Source: Saprospiraceae bacterium
GTDB taxonomy: Bacteria; Bacteroidota; Bacteroidia; Chitinophagales; Saprospiraceae
Length of the DNA stretch: 64,000 nucleotides
Assembly: GCA_019638385.1 (NCBI GenBank)
Contig: JAHBTW010000003.1
Span: forward strand, 248,001 to 312,000
Direction of reading: 5' to 3'
The notes under the pieces are model-generated. The model was not told the DNA's origin. It made no database searches and was given only the letters and a program-made list of their open reading frames with translations. Of the stretch, positions 6,506 through 15,834 are shown piece by piece. How positions within the stretch are numbered: position 1 is the first letter of the stretch; each line of letters begins with the position of its first letter. The translations under genes and the position numbers were made by a program.

Positions 6506-9448
6506 ATGAGAAAAATTGACACAATCCTTTGCATTGCTATTCTGCTGCTACTTCCGGCATTGGCGCCGGCGCAAACATGGACCGGCGCAGCGATGACCAC
6601 CGACTGGGATACGCCGGCCAACTGGTCGCCTATGGCAGTGCCCAATAGTCCCGCTGCGGTGGTTATCATTCCGACCCTTCCATTTCAACCCGCGCTTAGT
6701 TCGGACGTAAGTGTGGGTACGATATTGATGTCAATGGGGGCCTCCCTCAACCTGAACGGAAATAAACTCCATATATATACAGTGGGGGGCTTTACCGGAG
6801 TGGCCGTATCCAATGGTACGCTGGTAGATTTTACCCCCGCTTCCGGGCTGAGTTTTACCAACAGTACCCTCAACAGCCTCACTGTTGAAAAACACGGCGC
6901 CAGTAGTTTGTTCAGTTTTGGAGGGAATACCTTCAACGGTACTACTATATTTGATGTGAAGGCTACGGCGGGTGGTTTTTTTCGAATGGGTATGTTGGCC
7001 GGTGACAGCTTTACCGGCAATGCGGAGTTTCGCAACCAATCGGCTGTGGTGAACATGTCAATCGCGGAGTTAGGGCTGAATACTTTTTTGGGGAATGTGA
7101 CCCTGGTTAATACCAGTTCAGGCGCCATTACATTTGGCACAAGTACCAGTATAAATCTGCTTCTCGGGGCGTTTCTGGGGGGCGGTATTACCGATGGAGA
7201 CATCTTTCTGCGCAATTTGGCGCAAACCGGCCCGGCAGCCAACAACCTCGGCACACCGGAAACCATCGTGGTCAGCGCGTCCTCCTTCGTCGGCAATTTC
7301 TCTTGCTCGGCTCAAACTTCTATCGCTTTGAACGGCAGCGTATTCAATGGCAATAATGCATTCGCGGCGCCCAACATTATTCAGGTGACGGGCTGTGTCA
7401 TCGGCGGTCCAAGCTCCACGGCTTCCACCATTCAGAAAACCAATGCCGGTATGCCGGCGAATAACTTCTGGTTCGGCAACAACAAATTCGGCCCTTGCTC
7501 AATCATCAACTTCAGCGATGCCAATTTGCGCATCAGCGCTTCCGTAAGGGATACCTTCCGGGCGGATGCTGTTTTTGAAAACAAAGGCGCCGGTTTGGTG
7601 GAAATCGCTTTTCGCGACTCTTGCTATTTCGGCGGAAATGTCACGCTTGATAACTCATCGCCCGCCGGCATCCGGTTCGGCTCTACCATCGCAGGAGGGC
7701 GCGCCACTATTCAGGGCAGGCTTTTGAGCAATGTTTACAGCGCCGGCCCGTTGGAATTGCTTCGGACAGACCAGCTTGATTCCTCCGACAACGACTCTTT
7801 TTCGCCCACCGCTTTTTTGGCTAAGGTCAGCAATTTTCAGGGCGGCTTCTCCTGTGCGGCTATATTGAGCATACTCATTGACTCCAGCACCTTCCACCGC
7901 ACCAACATTTTTTCTGCGCCGAACATTAGCGATGTTCAATCTTCTGTATTCAGCGATGTGCCGGGGCACGAAACCTCGTTCACGAAGCTCGCCGGAGGCG
8001 CCGATAATTTTTGGCTGGGCAACAATTCCTTCGGCGAGGTGGAGATCATCAATGACTCGCCCAATAATTTGACCTTGTCGTACGGGTTTGGCGCCCCCGA
8101 CAGGTTTATAGCGGAAGCATCCTTTATACAGTCAGACCCCGCCGGCAATCTTTTTCCCTGTTCAAACTCGGACTGCTTGTTTGACGGAGACATCTCTACC
8201 GTGGGTACCTCCAAAGCAATTGCGTTCGGACCAAGTTCCATCGGAAGAGCGGTGATAAGCGGCAATGCTGCTCAGGTTTTGCGGGGCGACCTCTTCATCC
8301 CCCCGGTTTTTTACCGCATCCTCATGAATACGACCGGCACGCTTCAACTGCAAGTTCCCATTACCATTAATGGGCAGGTCGTTTTTACCAACGGCATTAT
8401 ATTGAGCGACGCCGTAAACGTTCCTACGTTTGCAGTTCTTGCCGCTACCGGCATGAGCGACAACAGCCACGTGGCCGGGCCGGCGCGCCGGATTCACAGC
8501 ACTACAACATCAAGTTTTACTTTTCCGGTGGGAAAAAACAATAAATACGCACCGGTTACTATTTCAAAATCAGGAGCGGGAATCTTCGGAACTTTTCAAG
8601 TGGAATACTTCAATAGTCCCTTCACTTCATTGGTTACAGATGCTACACTCGATCATGTGAGCGGCTGTGAATATTGGGACATCAGCCGGCTTTCCGGCGG
8701 CGGCACAGTCAATGTCACCATGACCTGGGATGATGTGCGCAGTTGCGGCATTACCGATCTGGCCGCGCTGAGGCTCGCTCGCTGGAACGGTGCAAACTGG
8801 ACCAGTCTCGGCGGTACCGTCATGGGTCTGTTACCTTCGGGGAGTATTACGGCGAGCAATGTCGGCAGTTTTAGCCCGTTCACGTTGGCTTCTACAACGG
8901 CCGCCAACCCGCTTCCCGTAGAGTTACTCTATTTCAATGCCCGGCCCAACGGCAAGGTGGTGGATTTGAACTGGGCTACGGCTTCTGAAAAAGACAACGA
9001 TTACTTTACCGTGGAGCGCAGCCGCGACGGGGTTCGCTTTGATCCGGTACTGCAAGTTCCCGGCGCCGGTACGAGCACCGAACCGCTCCAGTATTTCGAC
9101 ACAGACGCCCGCCCGCTGCCCGGCGTGTCCTATTACCGCTTGCGGCAAACCGACTTCGACGGGGCGTTCAGCTTTTCCAGCGTGGTGGCCGTGCAAATGC
9201 CTTTCGATGACAAGGAATTTGCCGTGTATCCCAATCCGGCACAGGATCATTTCTATTTGGATGCCGGCACAGACTTGTCCGGCCTTCGCTGCCGACTGCT
9301 CAACAACATCGGCCAAACCATGCCCACGGCGCCGCAAACAGAAGCAGGCCGGCTTCGCTTCTCTACGCAGGGGTTGGCTGCCGGGATGTATTTCTTAGAG
9401 GTAATACACGGAGATGCGGTTCAGAGTTTTAAAGTAATGATTCGATAA
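6506..9448 (+). CDS. Large T9SS-secreted protein with internal duplication and sorting tail
   Basis: 980 residues. A signal peptide (MRKIDTILCIAILLLLPALAPAQ) is followed by a WTGAAMTTDWDTPANW block typical of surface proteins that open with a 'spliced' beta-helix segment. Residues about 265-440 and 445-620 are related: both contain a GNFSC/GGFSC stretch, a NIFSAPNI-like stretch and a NFWxGNNxFG motif, so the body is built from repeats. Near residue 810 comes the common PLPVELLYFNARPNGKVVDLNWAT module, and the last 75 residues form a type A sorting domain (FAVYPNPAQDHFYL ... GLAAGMYFLEV ... KVMIR). The protein should cross the outer membrane through T9SS and be displayed or released. Ligand or activity unknown. 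A strong terminator follows. Confidence 0.85.
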   Translation: MRKIDTILCIAILLLLPALAPAQTWTGAAMTTDWDTPANWSPMAVPNSPAAVVIIPTLPFQPALSSDVSVGTILMSMGASLNLNGNKLHIYTVGGFTGVAVSNGTLVDFTPASGLSFTNSTLNSLTVEKHGASSLFSFGGNTFNGTTIFDVKATAGGFFRMGMLAGDSFTGNAEFRNQSAVVNMSIAELGLNTFLGNVTLVNTSSGAITFGTSTSINLLLGAFLGGGITDGDIFLRNLAQTGPAANNLGTPETIVVSASSFVGNFSCSAQTSIALNGSVFNGNNAFAAPNIIQVTGCVIGGPSSTASTIQKTNAGMPANNFWFGNNKFGPCSIINFSDANLRISASVRDTFRADAVFENKGAGLVEIAFRDSCYFGGNVTLDNSSPAGIRFGSTIAGGRATIQGRLLSNVYSAGPLELLRTDQLDSSDNDSFSPTAFLAKVSNFQGGFSCAAILSILIDSSTFHRTNIFSAPNISDVQSSVFSDVPGHETSFTKLAGGADNFWLGNNSFGEVEIINDSPNNLTLSYGFGAPDRFIAEASFIQSDPAGNLFPCSNSDCLFDGDISTVGTSKAIAFGPSSIGRAVISGNAAQVLRGDLFIPPVFYRILMNTTGTLQLQVPITINGQVVFTNGIILSDAVNVPTFAVLAATGMSDNSHVAGPARRIHSTTTSSFTFPVGKNNKYAPVTISKSGAGIFGTFQVEYFNSPFTSLVTDATLDHVSGCEYWDISRLSGGGTVNVTMTWDDVRSCGITDLAALRLARWNGANWTSLGGTVMGLLPSGSITASNVGSFSPFTLASTTAANPLPVELLYFNARPNGKVVDLNWATASEKDNDYFTVERSRDGVRFDPVLQVPGAGTSTEPLQYFDTDARPLPGVSYYRLRQTDFDGAFSFSSVVAVQMPFDDKEFAVYPNPAQDHFYLDAGTDLSGLRCRLLNNIGQTMPTAPQTEAGRLRFSTQGLAAGMYFLEVIHGDAVQSFKVMIR

Positions 9449-9471
9449 TACCGGCTTCAAAAAGTGTGATG

Positions 9472-9510
9472 AACTTCCCGAAAGTATTTTACCTTCGGGA
9501 AGTTTTTTTT
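9472..9510 (+). terminator. Rho-independent terminator after the secreted-protein gene
   Basis: An 11-bp perfect stem (AACTTCCCGAA / TTCGGGAAGTT, loop of 11) runs into eight T residues. It lies upstream of the next gene and rules out the longer start at 9466 for that gene. Confidence 0.9.
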
Positions 9511-9522
9511 AATATTAGCACT

Positions 9523-10512
9523 ATGTTTAATCGCCGGGACTTCGTCCGATCCTCGGTTTTAGCTGCGCTCGCTACTGCTGTAAGTTGTAAGCCGAAACCC
9601 ACGTCTGTACAAAAAAGCAATCCACATTCAAAAAAAGGGAAACCGGTCGTTCTCGCTACATGGGACAATCGAAATGCTACTACCGCCGCTATGAAAGCCC
9701 TGCAGGAAGGGGGGAGCGCGTTGGATGCGGTTGAAGCCGGCGCCCGCGTGCCGGAGGCCGATCCCAATGATACCAGTGTGGGATACGGCGGATTTCCCGA
9801 CCGCGACGGCCACGTCACCCTCGATGCCTGCATTATGGATCACAGGGGCAATACCGGGGCGGTTTGTTTTCTGGAAGGCATCAAACATCCCATTTCAGTA
9901 GCCAGAAAGGTAATGGAGCAGACCCCGCACAATATGCTCTGCGGATCCGGCGCCTTAGCCTTTGCTCGTGAGATGGGGTTCCCGGAAGAAAACCTGTTGA
10001 CTGAGAAGAGCAGGCGCGCGTGGGAGCAATGGCTCGAAGAGAAAGAATACCGGCCTGTCATCAACATTGAGCGCCATGACACCATCGGCATTCTGGCATT
10101 GGATGCCCAGGGTAAGCTTTGCGGCGCCTGCACCACCAGCGGCATGGCATTCAAAATGAGCGGCAGGGTAGGGGACTCGCCCATCATCGGGGCCGGGCTG
10201 TTTGTAGATAGCCAGGTAGGCGGGGCTTGCGCTACCGGCCTCGGCGAGTTGGTGACCCAAACCCTCGGTTCCTTTCTCATCGTAGAGTTGATGCGACAGG
10301 GGTACTCCCCGCAGGCCGCCTGTGAGGAAGCGGTTGTGCGAATCATCAACAGGGCGAAAGCGGCCGGGGTGGAGGAGTATCAGGCGGGTTTTTTGGCTTT
10401 GAGCAAAGACGGAGAGCACGGCGCTTATGCCGTTGTGAAGGGGTTCAACTATGCATTGTATCAAAATGAGCAAAACAGGGTGTACGAGGCCGGCTATAAA
10501 CTTTCACTTTGA
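9523..10512 (+). CDS. Glycosylasparaginase (N4-(beta-N-acetylglucosaminyl)-L-asparaginase family), exported
   Basis: 329 residues of the Ntn-hydrolase (peptidase T2) family. These proenzymes cut themselves before a threonine, which becomes the nucleophile that releases aspartate from GlcNAc-Asn or related amides. The processing site is HDTIG with Thr187; GRVGDSPIIGAG (214-225) and TGLGE (239-243) line the substrate pocket. The N-terminus MFNRRDFVRSSVLAALATAVSC combines a twin-arginine-like motif with a possible lipobox Cys22, so export by Tat, perhaps as a lipoprotein, is inferred. An upstream in-frame start at 9466 lies inside a terminator hairpin and is rejected. Such enzymes would fit turnover of glycoproteins or scavenging. 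Confidence 0.9.
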   Translation: MFNRRDFVRSSVLAALATAVSCKPKPTSVQKSNPHSKKGKPVVLATWDNRNATTAAMKALQEGGSALDAVEAGARVPEADPNDTSVGYGGFPDRDGHVTLDACIMDHRGNTGAVCFLEGIKHPISVARKVMEQTPHNMLCGSGALAFAREMGFPEENLLTEKSRRAWEQWLEEKEYRPVINIERHDTIGILALDAQGKLCGACTTSGMAFKMSGRVGDSPIIGAGLFVDSQVGGACATGLGELVTQTLGSFLIVELMRQGYSPQAACEEAVVRIINRAKAAGVEEYQAGFLALSKDGEHGAYAVVKGFNYALYQNEQNRVYEAGYKLSL

Positions 10513-10560
10513 TTAGTGCGGCAAAGTCTATTTCTTTGCACTCCGAAAAAAAAATCAACC

Positions 10561-11304
10561 ATGAAAAAATTATTTTTTGCTGCATTGGCAATGACCTTCC
10601 TTCTGGGAGCTTGTAAAAATGAAAACCGCACTGCCGCCGCTGATAACAGCACTGAGCCGGTAGCATCTACTGAACCGGTTGATCCGACAAAGTTGGAGAT
10701 GTTCGACTCTGTCGCTCATGCCAAGGAGATGATAAAAAGACAAAAAGAAACGGAAGCGAATCTCATCACACCGGAAAATTTTGAATCCAAAGGACAACCG
10801 GGCGCCATCATGGTAGCGGGGGTGGCGACGACCTCTTCTGAAAAAAATGCAGCCTTGCAAAGCGCCGTCAAAGCATTTCTCAGTTCGAAAGGCACCACGG
10901 TGGAAACTACTAACGGCTCGTATGGCTACAACCTCGTTGATCTCAACGGCGACGGAGTGAAGGATGCTCTGGTGTATCTCGTCTCTACTGCGTTTTGCAA
11001 CGACGAGAAGTGTACGCTGTTGGTTGCCACCGGCGAAGCAGGCGACAAGTTTAAAGTGCATTCCATGATTAAGGGGCTTAGCACGCCGGTTTTGGTCTCC
11101 GCCACTACCACCAAAGGGTGGGCAGACATCGTCACCCAGCTTTTTGATGAGAAACGCACCGCTATCAGCGTAAAACTGACCTTCGACGGCTCGAAATATC
11201 CCGACAGCCCGGCTGCGAGCAACGTAAAGCCTTTAGAGAAAGCAGTGAAAGCGAGCGGCTATTTGATGAACGCTTCTACTTCCGGGCTGAACTTAGCCAA
11301 CTAA
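10561..11304 (+). CDS. Putative lipoprotein with a DxNxDGxxD motif
   Basis: 247 residues. The ATG at 10561 gives a clean lipoprotein signal (MKKLFFAALAMTFLLGAC, lipobox LGAC); an earlier GTG frame start is not needed. A low-complexity linker rich in Thr, Ala and Glu follows. Near residues 125-135, DLNGDGVKDALVYL looks like a calcium-binding loop of the EF-hand/FG-GAP kind, and the domain around it (SYGYNLVDLNGDG... STAFCNDEKCTLLVATGEAG) has a Cys pair that could be disulphide bonded. I do not recognise a family. It sits 49 bp after the asparaginase gene and 5 bp before the dehydratase, so it may be co-transcribed with both. Confidence 0.75.
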   Translation: MKKLFFAALAMTFLLGACKNENRTAAADNSTEPVASTEPVDPTKLEMFDSVAHAKEMIKRQKETEANLITPENFESKGQPGAIMVAGVATTSSEKNAALQSAVKAFLSSKGTTVETTNGSYGYNLVDLNGDGVKDALVYLVSTAFCNDEKCTLLVATGEAGDKFKVHSMIKGLSTPVLVSATTTKGWADIVTQLFDEKRTAISVKLTFDGSKYPDSPAASNVKPLEKAVKASGYLMNASTSGLNLAN

Positions 11305-11309
11305 TCGCG

Positions 11310-12278
11310 ATGGAAAAACTGCAAAGCGTTCCCACTCTTATTGATATTCAGGAGAGCCACGAAGCCATCATTCAGATGGTAGAACGCACGCCTGTAATGA
11401 AATGCAAGAGTTTGAATGATATGAGCGGCGCCAGGCTGTTTTTCAAATGTGAGAATTTCCAAAAAGTGGGCGCTTTTAAGATGCGCGGCGCTTCCAATGC
11501 ATTGCTTCGCCTCACGGAGGAGGAGCGCAAATTGGGCGTAACGACGCACTCCTCCGGCAATCACGCGCAAGCGGTAGCGCTCAGCGCAAAATTGCTGCGT
11601 ATGCCCGCCTACATCGTCATGCCGGTGAATGCGCCCAAAATAAAGATGCGCGCCACGGCCGGTTACGGCGCTGAAATCATTCCTTGCGAAGCCACCTTAG
11701 CGTCGAGAGAAACCACGCTGGAAGCAGTACGGGCGCGCACCGGCGCCGCCTTTGTTCATCCTTTTGACAACTACGATGTGATTGCCGGTCAGGCCACAGC
11801 CGCCAAAGAGCTTTTTGACGACGTCAAAGAATTAGATGCTATCCTCGCTCCCATCGGCGGCGGCGGACTGATGAGCGGTACGGCGCTCGTATCGCGCTAC
11901 CTCTCGCCCAAAACAAAGGTATATGGCGCCGAGCCTTCCGCCGTGGATGATGCCTTCCGCTCCCTGCGCGCGGGCCGCATCGAAACCAACGCCACCACCG
12001 ACACCATCGCCGACGGCCTGCGCACCAACCTCAGCGAAAAAACATTCGGCATCCTGCAAGAGCACTTGGACGACATATTCACAGTGTCCGAAGAAGCCAT
12101 TGTGGAGGCCATGCGTTTGGTATGGGAACGCATGAAAATCATCATCGAACCTTCCTGCGCCGTACCCCTTGCGGCCGTGTTGCAAAACAAAGAAGTCTTT
12201 GCCGGCAAGCGCGTGGGCATCATCCTCAGCGGCGGAAACGTGGACCTGGAAGATTTGCCGTTTGGGAAGGTTTTGTAA
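11310..12278 (+). CDS. PLP-dependent threonine/serine dehydratase (serine racemase-like)
   Basis: 322 residues, fold-type II PLP enzyme without a C-terminal ACT domain, so of the catabolic type. Lys57 in GAFKMRGA binds PLP, SSGNHAQA (81-88) binds the substrate carboxylate, and GGGGLMSG (181-188) holds the cofactor phosphate. The end GGNVDLEDLPF resembles serine racemase and threo-3-hydroxyaspartate ammonia-lyase. It would deaminate threonine or serine to the 2-oxo acid, or racemise serine; which one cannot be decided by eye. The start is 5 bp after the lipoprotein stop. Confidence 0.9.
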   Translation: MEKLQSVPTLIDIQESHEAIIQMVERTPVMKCKSLNDMSGARLFFKCENFQKVGAFKMRGASNALLRLTEEERKLGVTTHSSGNHAQAVALSAKLLRMPAYIVMPVNAPKIKMRATAGYGAEIIPCEATLASRETTLEAVRARTGAAFVHPFDNYDVIAGQATAAKELFDDVKELDAILAPIGGGGLMSGTALVSRYLSPKTKVYGAEPSAVDDAFRSLRAGRIETNATTDTIADGLRTNLSEKTFGILQEHLDDIFTVSEEAIVEAMRLVWERMKIIIEPSCAVPLAAVLQNKEVFAGKRVGIILSGGNVDLEDLPFGKVL

Positions 12279-12326
12279 TTGCGGGTTTTCTCTTTACGTT
12301 TGTCGGGAGAACCAACACCATTACCG

Positions 12327-15191
12327 ATGAATCGCTTCCTGACATTCCTTTTTGCAGCAGTGTTCTGCCACGCGACATTCGCGCAGTCTTCGCATACGCC
12401 TGCCACGGATCGCATTCGCTCTTTCGAGCAACGCAAAGCATTAGCATCCGCCTCCATTGCTAACGGCATCTCGTTTCGCAACATAGGCCCCACCGTGATG
12501 AGCGGGCGTGTGGCCGATGTGGAGGTGTCGCCCACCGATCCGAGTCATTTTTATGTGGCGTACGCTTCCGGCGGGCTTTGGAAAACAGAAAACAACGGCA
12601 CCTCTTTCCGGCCTCTGTTCGATCAGGAAATGGTGATGACCATCGGGGATATTGCGGTCAACTGGCAGCGCAACATCATCTGGGTGGGTACCGGGGAGGT
12701 CAATTCAAGCCGTTCCTCTTATTCCGGTACCGGTATTTTCAAAAGCACCGACGGCGGCAAAAGCTGGCAGCACCTCGGCCTCGGCGAAAGCCACCACATC
12801 GGGCGCATCGTGTTGCACCCTACCGATCCGAACACTGCTTGGGTGGCTGTGCTCGGTCATCTGTATTCTCCCAATCCGGAACGCGGTGTGTATAAAACCT
12901 CCGACGGCGGCAAGACCTGGCGGCAGGTTTTGTACAACAACGAAAACACCGGCGCCATTGACCTGCTCATAGACCCTGCCAATCCCCGTGTGCTGTATGC
13001 CGCTACTTGGGAGCGCGAACGCCGTGCCTGGAATTTTGTGGAATCCGGTCCGGGAAGCGCTATTTATAAAAGTACCGACGGCGGAGAGCGTTGGAACCGC
13101 CTGCCGGCCGGCGGATTTCCTGCCGGCGCCGGCGCCGGTCGTATTGGCTTGGCATTGGCCAAATCGGGCGGCAAAAATGTACTCTACGCCGCCATTGACA
13201 ATTACGGCCTTCGCCCCAAAAAGGAGGAGGACGACGCGCTTACCACGGATATGCTTCGCAACATGAGCAAAGAGGATTTTTTGCAATTGCCCAAATACAA
13301 GGTGAAAGATTATCTGTCCTCCAAAGGATTCCCGGAGCAGTACAGCGTGGATAAAATCATCGGTATGGTAAAAAACGATGAAATCAAACCGGTTGCTTTG
13401 GTCGAATATGTGGAAGATGCCAACGCCGTGCTGCTCGGTTCGGAAGTAATCGGCCTGGAAGTATATCGCTCCGACGACGAGGGACGAATCTGGCGGCGCA
13501 CGCATAAGAAGCTGTTCGACAACATGTACAACTCTTACGGGTACTACTTCGGGCAGATACGGGTGGCGCCTTACGATGCCAATAAACTATTTGTACTCGG
13601 CGTACCCGTGCTCCGCTCCGACGACGGGGGCGCCTCCTGGCGCTCTGTCAACGGCGACAATGTGCATGTGGATCATCACGCGCTGTGGATCAACCCGCGC
13701 CGCCCCGGCCACCTCATCCTCGGCAACGACGGCGGTCTCAATATCTCTTACGACGACGGAGAAAACTGGATCAAATGCAACAACCCGCCCTTAGGCCAGT
13801 TCTATGCCGTTGCGGTGGACATGGCCAAGCCTTATAATGTATATGGCGGATTGCAGGACAACGGCGTGTGGTACGGACCTTCTACCTACAAGGCAAGTAC
13901 CGGATGGCACGACAGCGGGCAGTATCCCTACAAGCCCTTAGTCGGCGGCGACGGCATGCAGGTGGCCGTGGATACCCGCGACAATGCCACTGTTTACAGT
14001 GGATTCCAATTCGGAAATTATTTTCGTATTAATACCAAAACCGGCGAACGCAAATACATCACCCCCAAACACGAACTCGGCGAAGCGCCGTTGCGCTGGA
14101 ACTGGCAAAGTCCGATTCAGCTCTCCGTCCACAACCAGGATATCCTTTACATGGGCGCCAACCGGCTGTATCGCTCCCTCAATCAGGGGAATGACTTCCA
14201 GGCCATCTCGCCCGATCTCACCGCCGGCGGCCGCAAAGGCGATGTACCCTACGGCACGCTCAGCTCCATTGCCGAATCGCCGCTGCGGTTCGGATTGATT
14301 TATACCGGATCCGATGACGGCTTAGTGTATGTGACCCGCGACGGCGGCGTTTCCTGGAACAACATCAGCGCGGGCCTGCCCAAAGACTTGTGGGTAAGTC
14401 GTGTCATCGCGTCGGCCCATTCCGAAAGCCGGGTATATGTAAGCCTCAACGGTTACCGTCAGGACAACTTCGAGCCGCATCTCTACTCCAGCGACGACTA
14501 TGGCAAAACCTGGCAAAAGCTCGGCGTCAATCTGCCGCTCGAACCGGTGAACGTGGTGCGCGAAGACCCGAAAAACCCTGATCTGCTGTATCTGGGCACA
14601 GATCACGGTTTGTATGTGTCGTTCAACCGGGGCGGTTCATTTATGCTGCTGAACAACGGCCTGCCGGCAGTGGCCGTACACGATGTGGTGGTGCATCCGC
14701 GCGATGCAGAGTTGGTGGTGGGCACGCATGGCCGCTCTCTGTATGTAGGAAGGGTGAGGGAATTGCAGCAACTCACATCGGGGAGCATGGCCAAAGACCT
14801 GCTCGTTTTTGATGTGGACAAAACCCGGTACAGTCCTCGTTGGGGCGCAGTGGGCTGGTGGACAGCCGACGCGCCTTCCGTTGCTATTCCCATTTATATC
14901 AAAAGTGCCGGCAAGTTGCGCATGACGCTCACGACGGAAAGCGGATTGGTGCTGCGCAAATGGGAAACCGAGGCAGCTAAAGGGTTGAGTTACCCAGCGT
15001 ATGACCTGATTATTGACGAAAGCGTCCTCACAGAATACAATGCGTTGCTCAATGAAAAGGTGAAGCCGGACGAAAAGCCCATTGCCGTGAAACCCGCTCC
15101 GAATGGTAAAACCTATCTGTACCGGGGCGCTTATATGCTGACGGTGGAAAAAGACGGGCAGGAGATCAAAACCAAACTGACGGTCGAGTAA
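12327..15191 (+). CDS. VPS10/sortilin-like BNR-repeat exported protein
   Basis: 954 residues. The ATG at 12327 gives a signal peptide MNRFLTFLFAAVFCHATFAQ; the in-frame TTG at 12279 only adds an implausible tail. The body consists of repeated S-x-D-x-G-x-x-W (Asp-box/BNR) units, for example STDGGKSW, TSDGGKTW, STDGGERW and SSDDYGKTW, expected to form one or two beta-propellers, as in the 'VPS10 domain-containing' proteins common in Bacteroidota. Residues about 290-370 (KKEEDDALTTDMLRNM...) form a charged helical insertion in a propeller. The last 130 residues look like an Ig-type domain (LRKWETEAAKGLSYPAYDL). No T9SS tail is seen, so periplasmic location is likely. Function unknown; some relatives are annotated as glycosyl hydrolases without proof. 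Confidence 0.85.
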   Translation: MNRFLTFLFAAVFCHATFAQSSHTPATDRIRSFEQRKALASASIANGISFRNIGPTVMSGRVADVEVSPTDPSHFYVAYASGGLWKTENNGTSFRPLFDQEMVMTIGDIAVNWQRNIIWVGTGEVNSSRSSYSGTGIFKSTDGGKSWQHLGLGESHHIGRIVLHPTDPNTAWVAVLGHLYSPNPERGVYKTSDGGKTWRQVLYNNENTGAIDLLIDPANPRVLYAATWERERRAWNFVESGPGSAIYKSTDGGERWNRLPAGGFPAGAGAGRIGLALAKSGGKNVLYAAIDNYGLRPKKEEDDALTTDMLRNMSKEDFLQLPKYKVKDYLSSKGFPEQYSVDKIIGMVKNDEIKPVALVEYVEDANAVLLGSEVIGLEVYRSDDEGRIWRRTHKKLFDNMYNSYGYYFGQIRVAPYDANKLFVLGVPVLRSDDGGASWRSVNGDNVHVDHHALWINPRRPGHLILGNDGGLNISYDDGENWIKCNNPPLGQFYAVAVDMAKPYNVYGGLQDNGVWYGPSTYKASTGWHDSGQYPYKPLVGGDGMQVAVDTRDNATVYSGFQFGNYFRINTKTGERKYITPKHELGEAPLRWNWQSPIQLSVHNQDILYMGANRLYRSLNQGNDFQAISPDLTAGGRKGDVPYGTLSSIAESPLRFGLIYTGSDDGLVYVTRDGGVSWNNISAGLPKDLWVSRVIASAHSESRVYVSLNGYRQDNFEPHLYSSDDYGKTWQKLGVNLPLEPVNVVREDPKNPDLLYLGTDHGLYVSFNRGGSFMLLNNGLPAVAVHDVVVHPRDAELVVGTHGRSLYVGRVRELQQLTSGSMAKDLLVFDVDKTRYSPRWGAVGWWTADAPSVAIPIYIKSAGKLRMTLTTESGLVLRKWETEAAKGLSYPAYDLIIDESVLTEYNALLNEKVKPDEKPIAVKPAPNGKTYLYRGAYMLTVEKDGQEIKTKLTVE

Positions 15192-15248
15192 ATGCCGGGC
15201 TTTCTCGAAAATTGACCGGCCCGGTGCAGCTCCGCCGGAGATTTTTAC

Positions 15249-15256
15249 TACTTTTG
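15249..15256 (+). promoter_or_regulatory. -7 element for the DUF4870 gene
   Basis: TACTTTTG matches TAnnTTTG 31 bp before the ATG at 15287. No -33 TTG at the right spacing. Confidence 0.4.
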
Positions 15257-15263
15257 AAAACGA

Positions 15264-15282
15264 TTTTTTCACCAAAACAGAA
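15264..15282 (+). repeat. 19-bp leader sequence shared with position 47112
   Basis: TTTTTTCACCAAAACAGAA directly precedes the start codon region here and occurs identically at 47112-47130, five bases before another start codon. Confidence 0.6.
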
Positions 15283-15286
15283 AACA

Positions 15287-15631
15287 ATGGAAAATTCCGG
15301 CAATTCAACGGGCGGTAGCAACACCGATCCAAAATTGGTAGCTATCATTTCTTACGTCACTCCCATCGGCTGGATCATAGCCTATTTGCTCAACAACCCC
15401 AAGAGCGATTTCGCATCTTTCCACATCCGGCAGGCGTTGGGGATCATCATTATCGGGATAGTGGCCAATGCCGCTAATTACATCCCGTACGGCGGCGGGT
15501 TGGTTATGTTTGCCGGCAGCATTCTGGCGCTCGTGCTCTGGATCATGGGCTTGGTAAGCGCCGTGCAGGGAGAAGAGAAACCTGTACCGGTCATCGGTGA
15601 GAAGTTTCAAGAGTGGTTTAAATCGGTCTAA
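15287..15631 (+). CDS. DUF4870-type small membrane protein
   Basis: 114 residues. After a polar N-terminus (MENSGNSTGGSNTDPKLVAI) come three hydrophobic segments at about 20-40, 55-75 and 75-95, with the FASFHIRQALGI motif between the first two. That motif and layout are typical of DUF4870/Tic20-like proteins (the 'H-x-R-Q-A' loop). The function of the family in bacteria is not established. The longer in-frame start at 15212 (MTGPVQLRRR...) would overlap the promoter and is rejected. A strong terminator follows. Confidence 0.8.
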   Translation: MENSGNSTGGSNTDPKLVAIISYVTPIGWIIAYLLNNPKSDFASFHIRQALGIIIIGIVANAANYIPYGGGLVMFAGSILALVLWIMGLVSAVQGEEKPVPVIGEKFQEWFKSV

Positions 15632-15659
15632 CCTGTCTTGAGCAAAGGCGGGGGAGTGT

Positions 15660-15707
15660 ACAAAGGCACAAGGGTTGATTCAGCCCTTTGTGCCTTTGTG
15701 TGTTTTT
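15660..15707 (+). terminator. Rho-independent terminator after the DUF4870 gene
   Basis: A stem of about 14 bp (ACAAAGGCACAAGGG at 15660-15674 with CCCTTTGTGCCTTTGT at 15684-15699) with a nine-base loop is followed by TGTTTTT. Confidence 0.85.
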
Positions 15708-15786
15708 GGCGGCGCTGTTCCATCCCGGGTTAAGGTCATTTTTTCAATTCCTAAACCCTAAACAGTGCAATCGTTGCTATTAATTT

Positions 15787-15794
15787 TACTTTTG
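15787..15794 (+). promoter_or_regulatory. -7 element for nhaD
   Basis: TACTTTTG, an exact TAnnTTTG match, 40 bp before the antiporter start. Confidence 0.4.
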
Positions 15795-15834
15795 CCATGA
15801 AAATAAAAATTCACCGTCAAAACACCGGTTTGTT

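Noticed and set aside
9466..9522. Upstream start of the glycosylasparaginase
   Set aside because: It would begin inside a strong terminator hairpin; the ATG at 9523 gives the twin-arginine signal.
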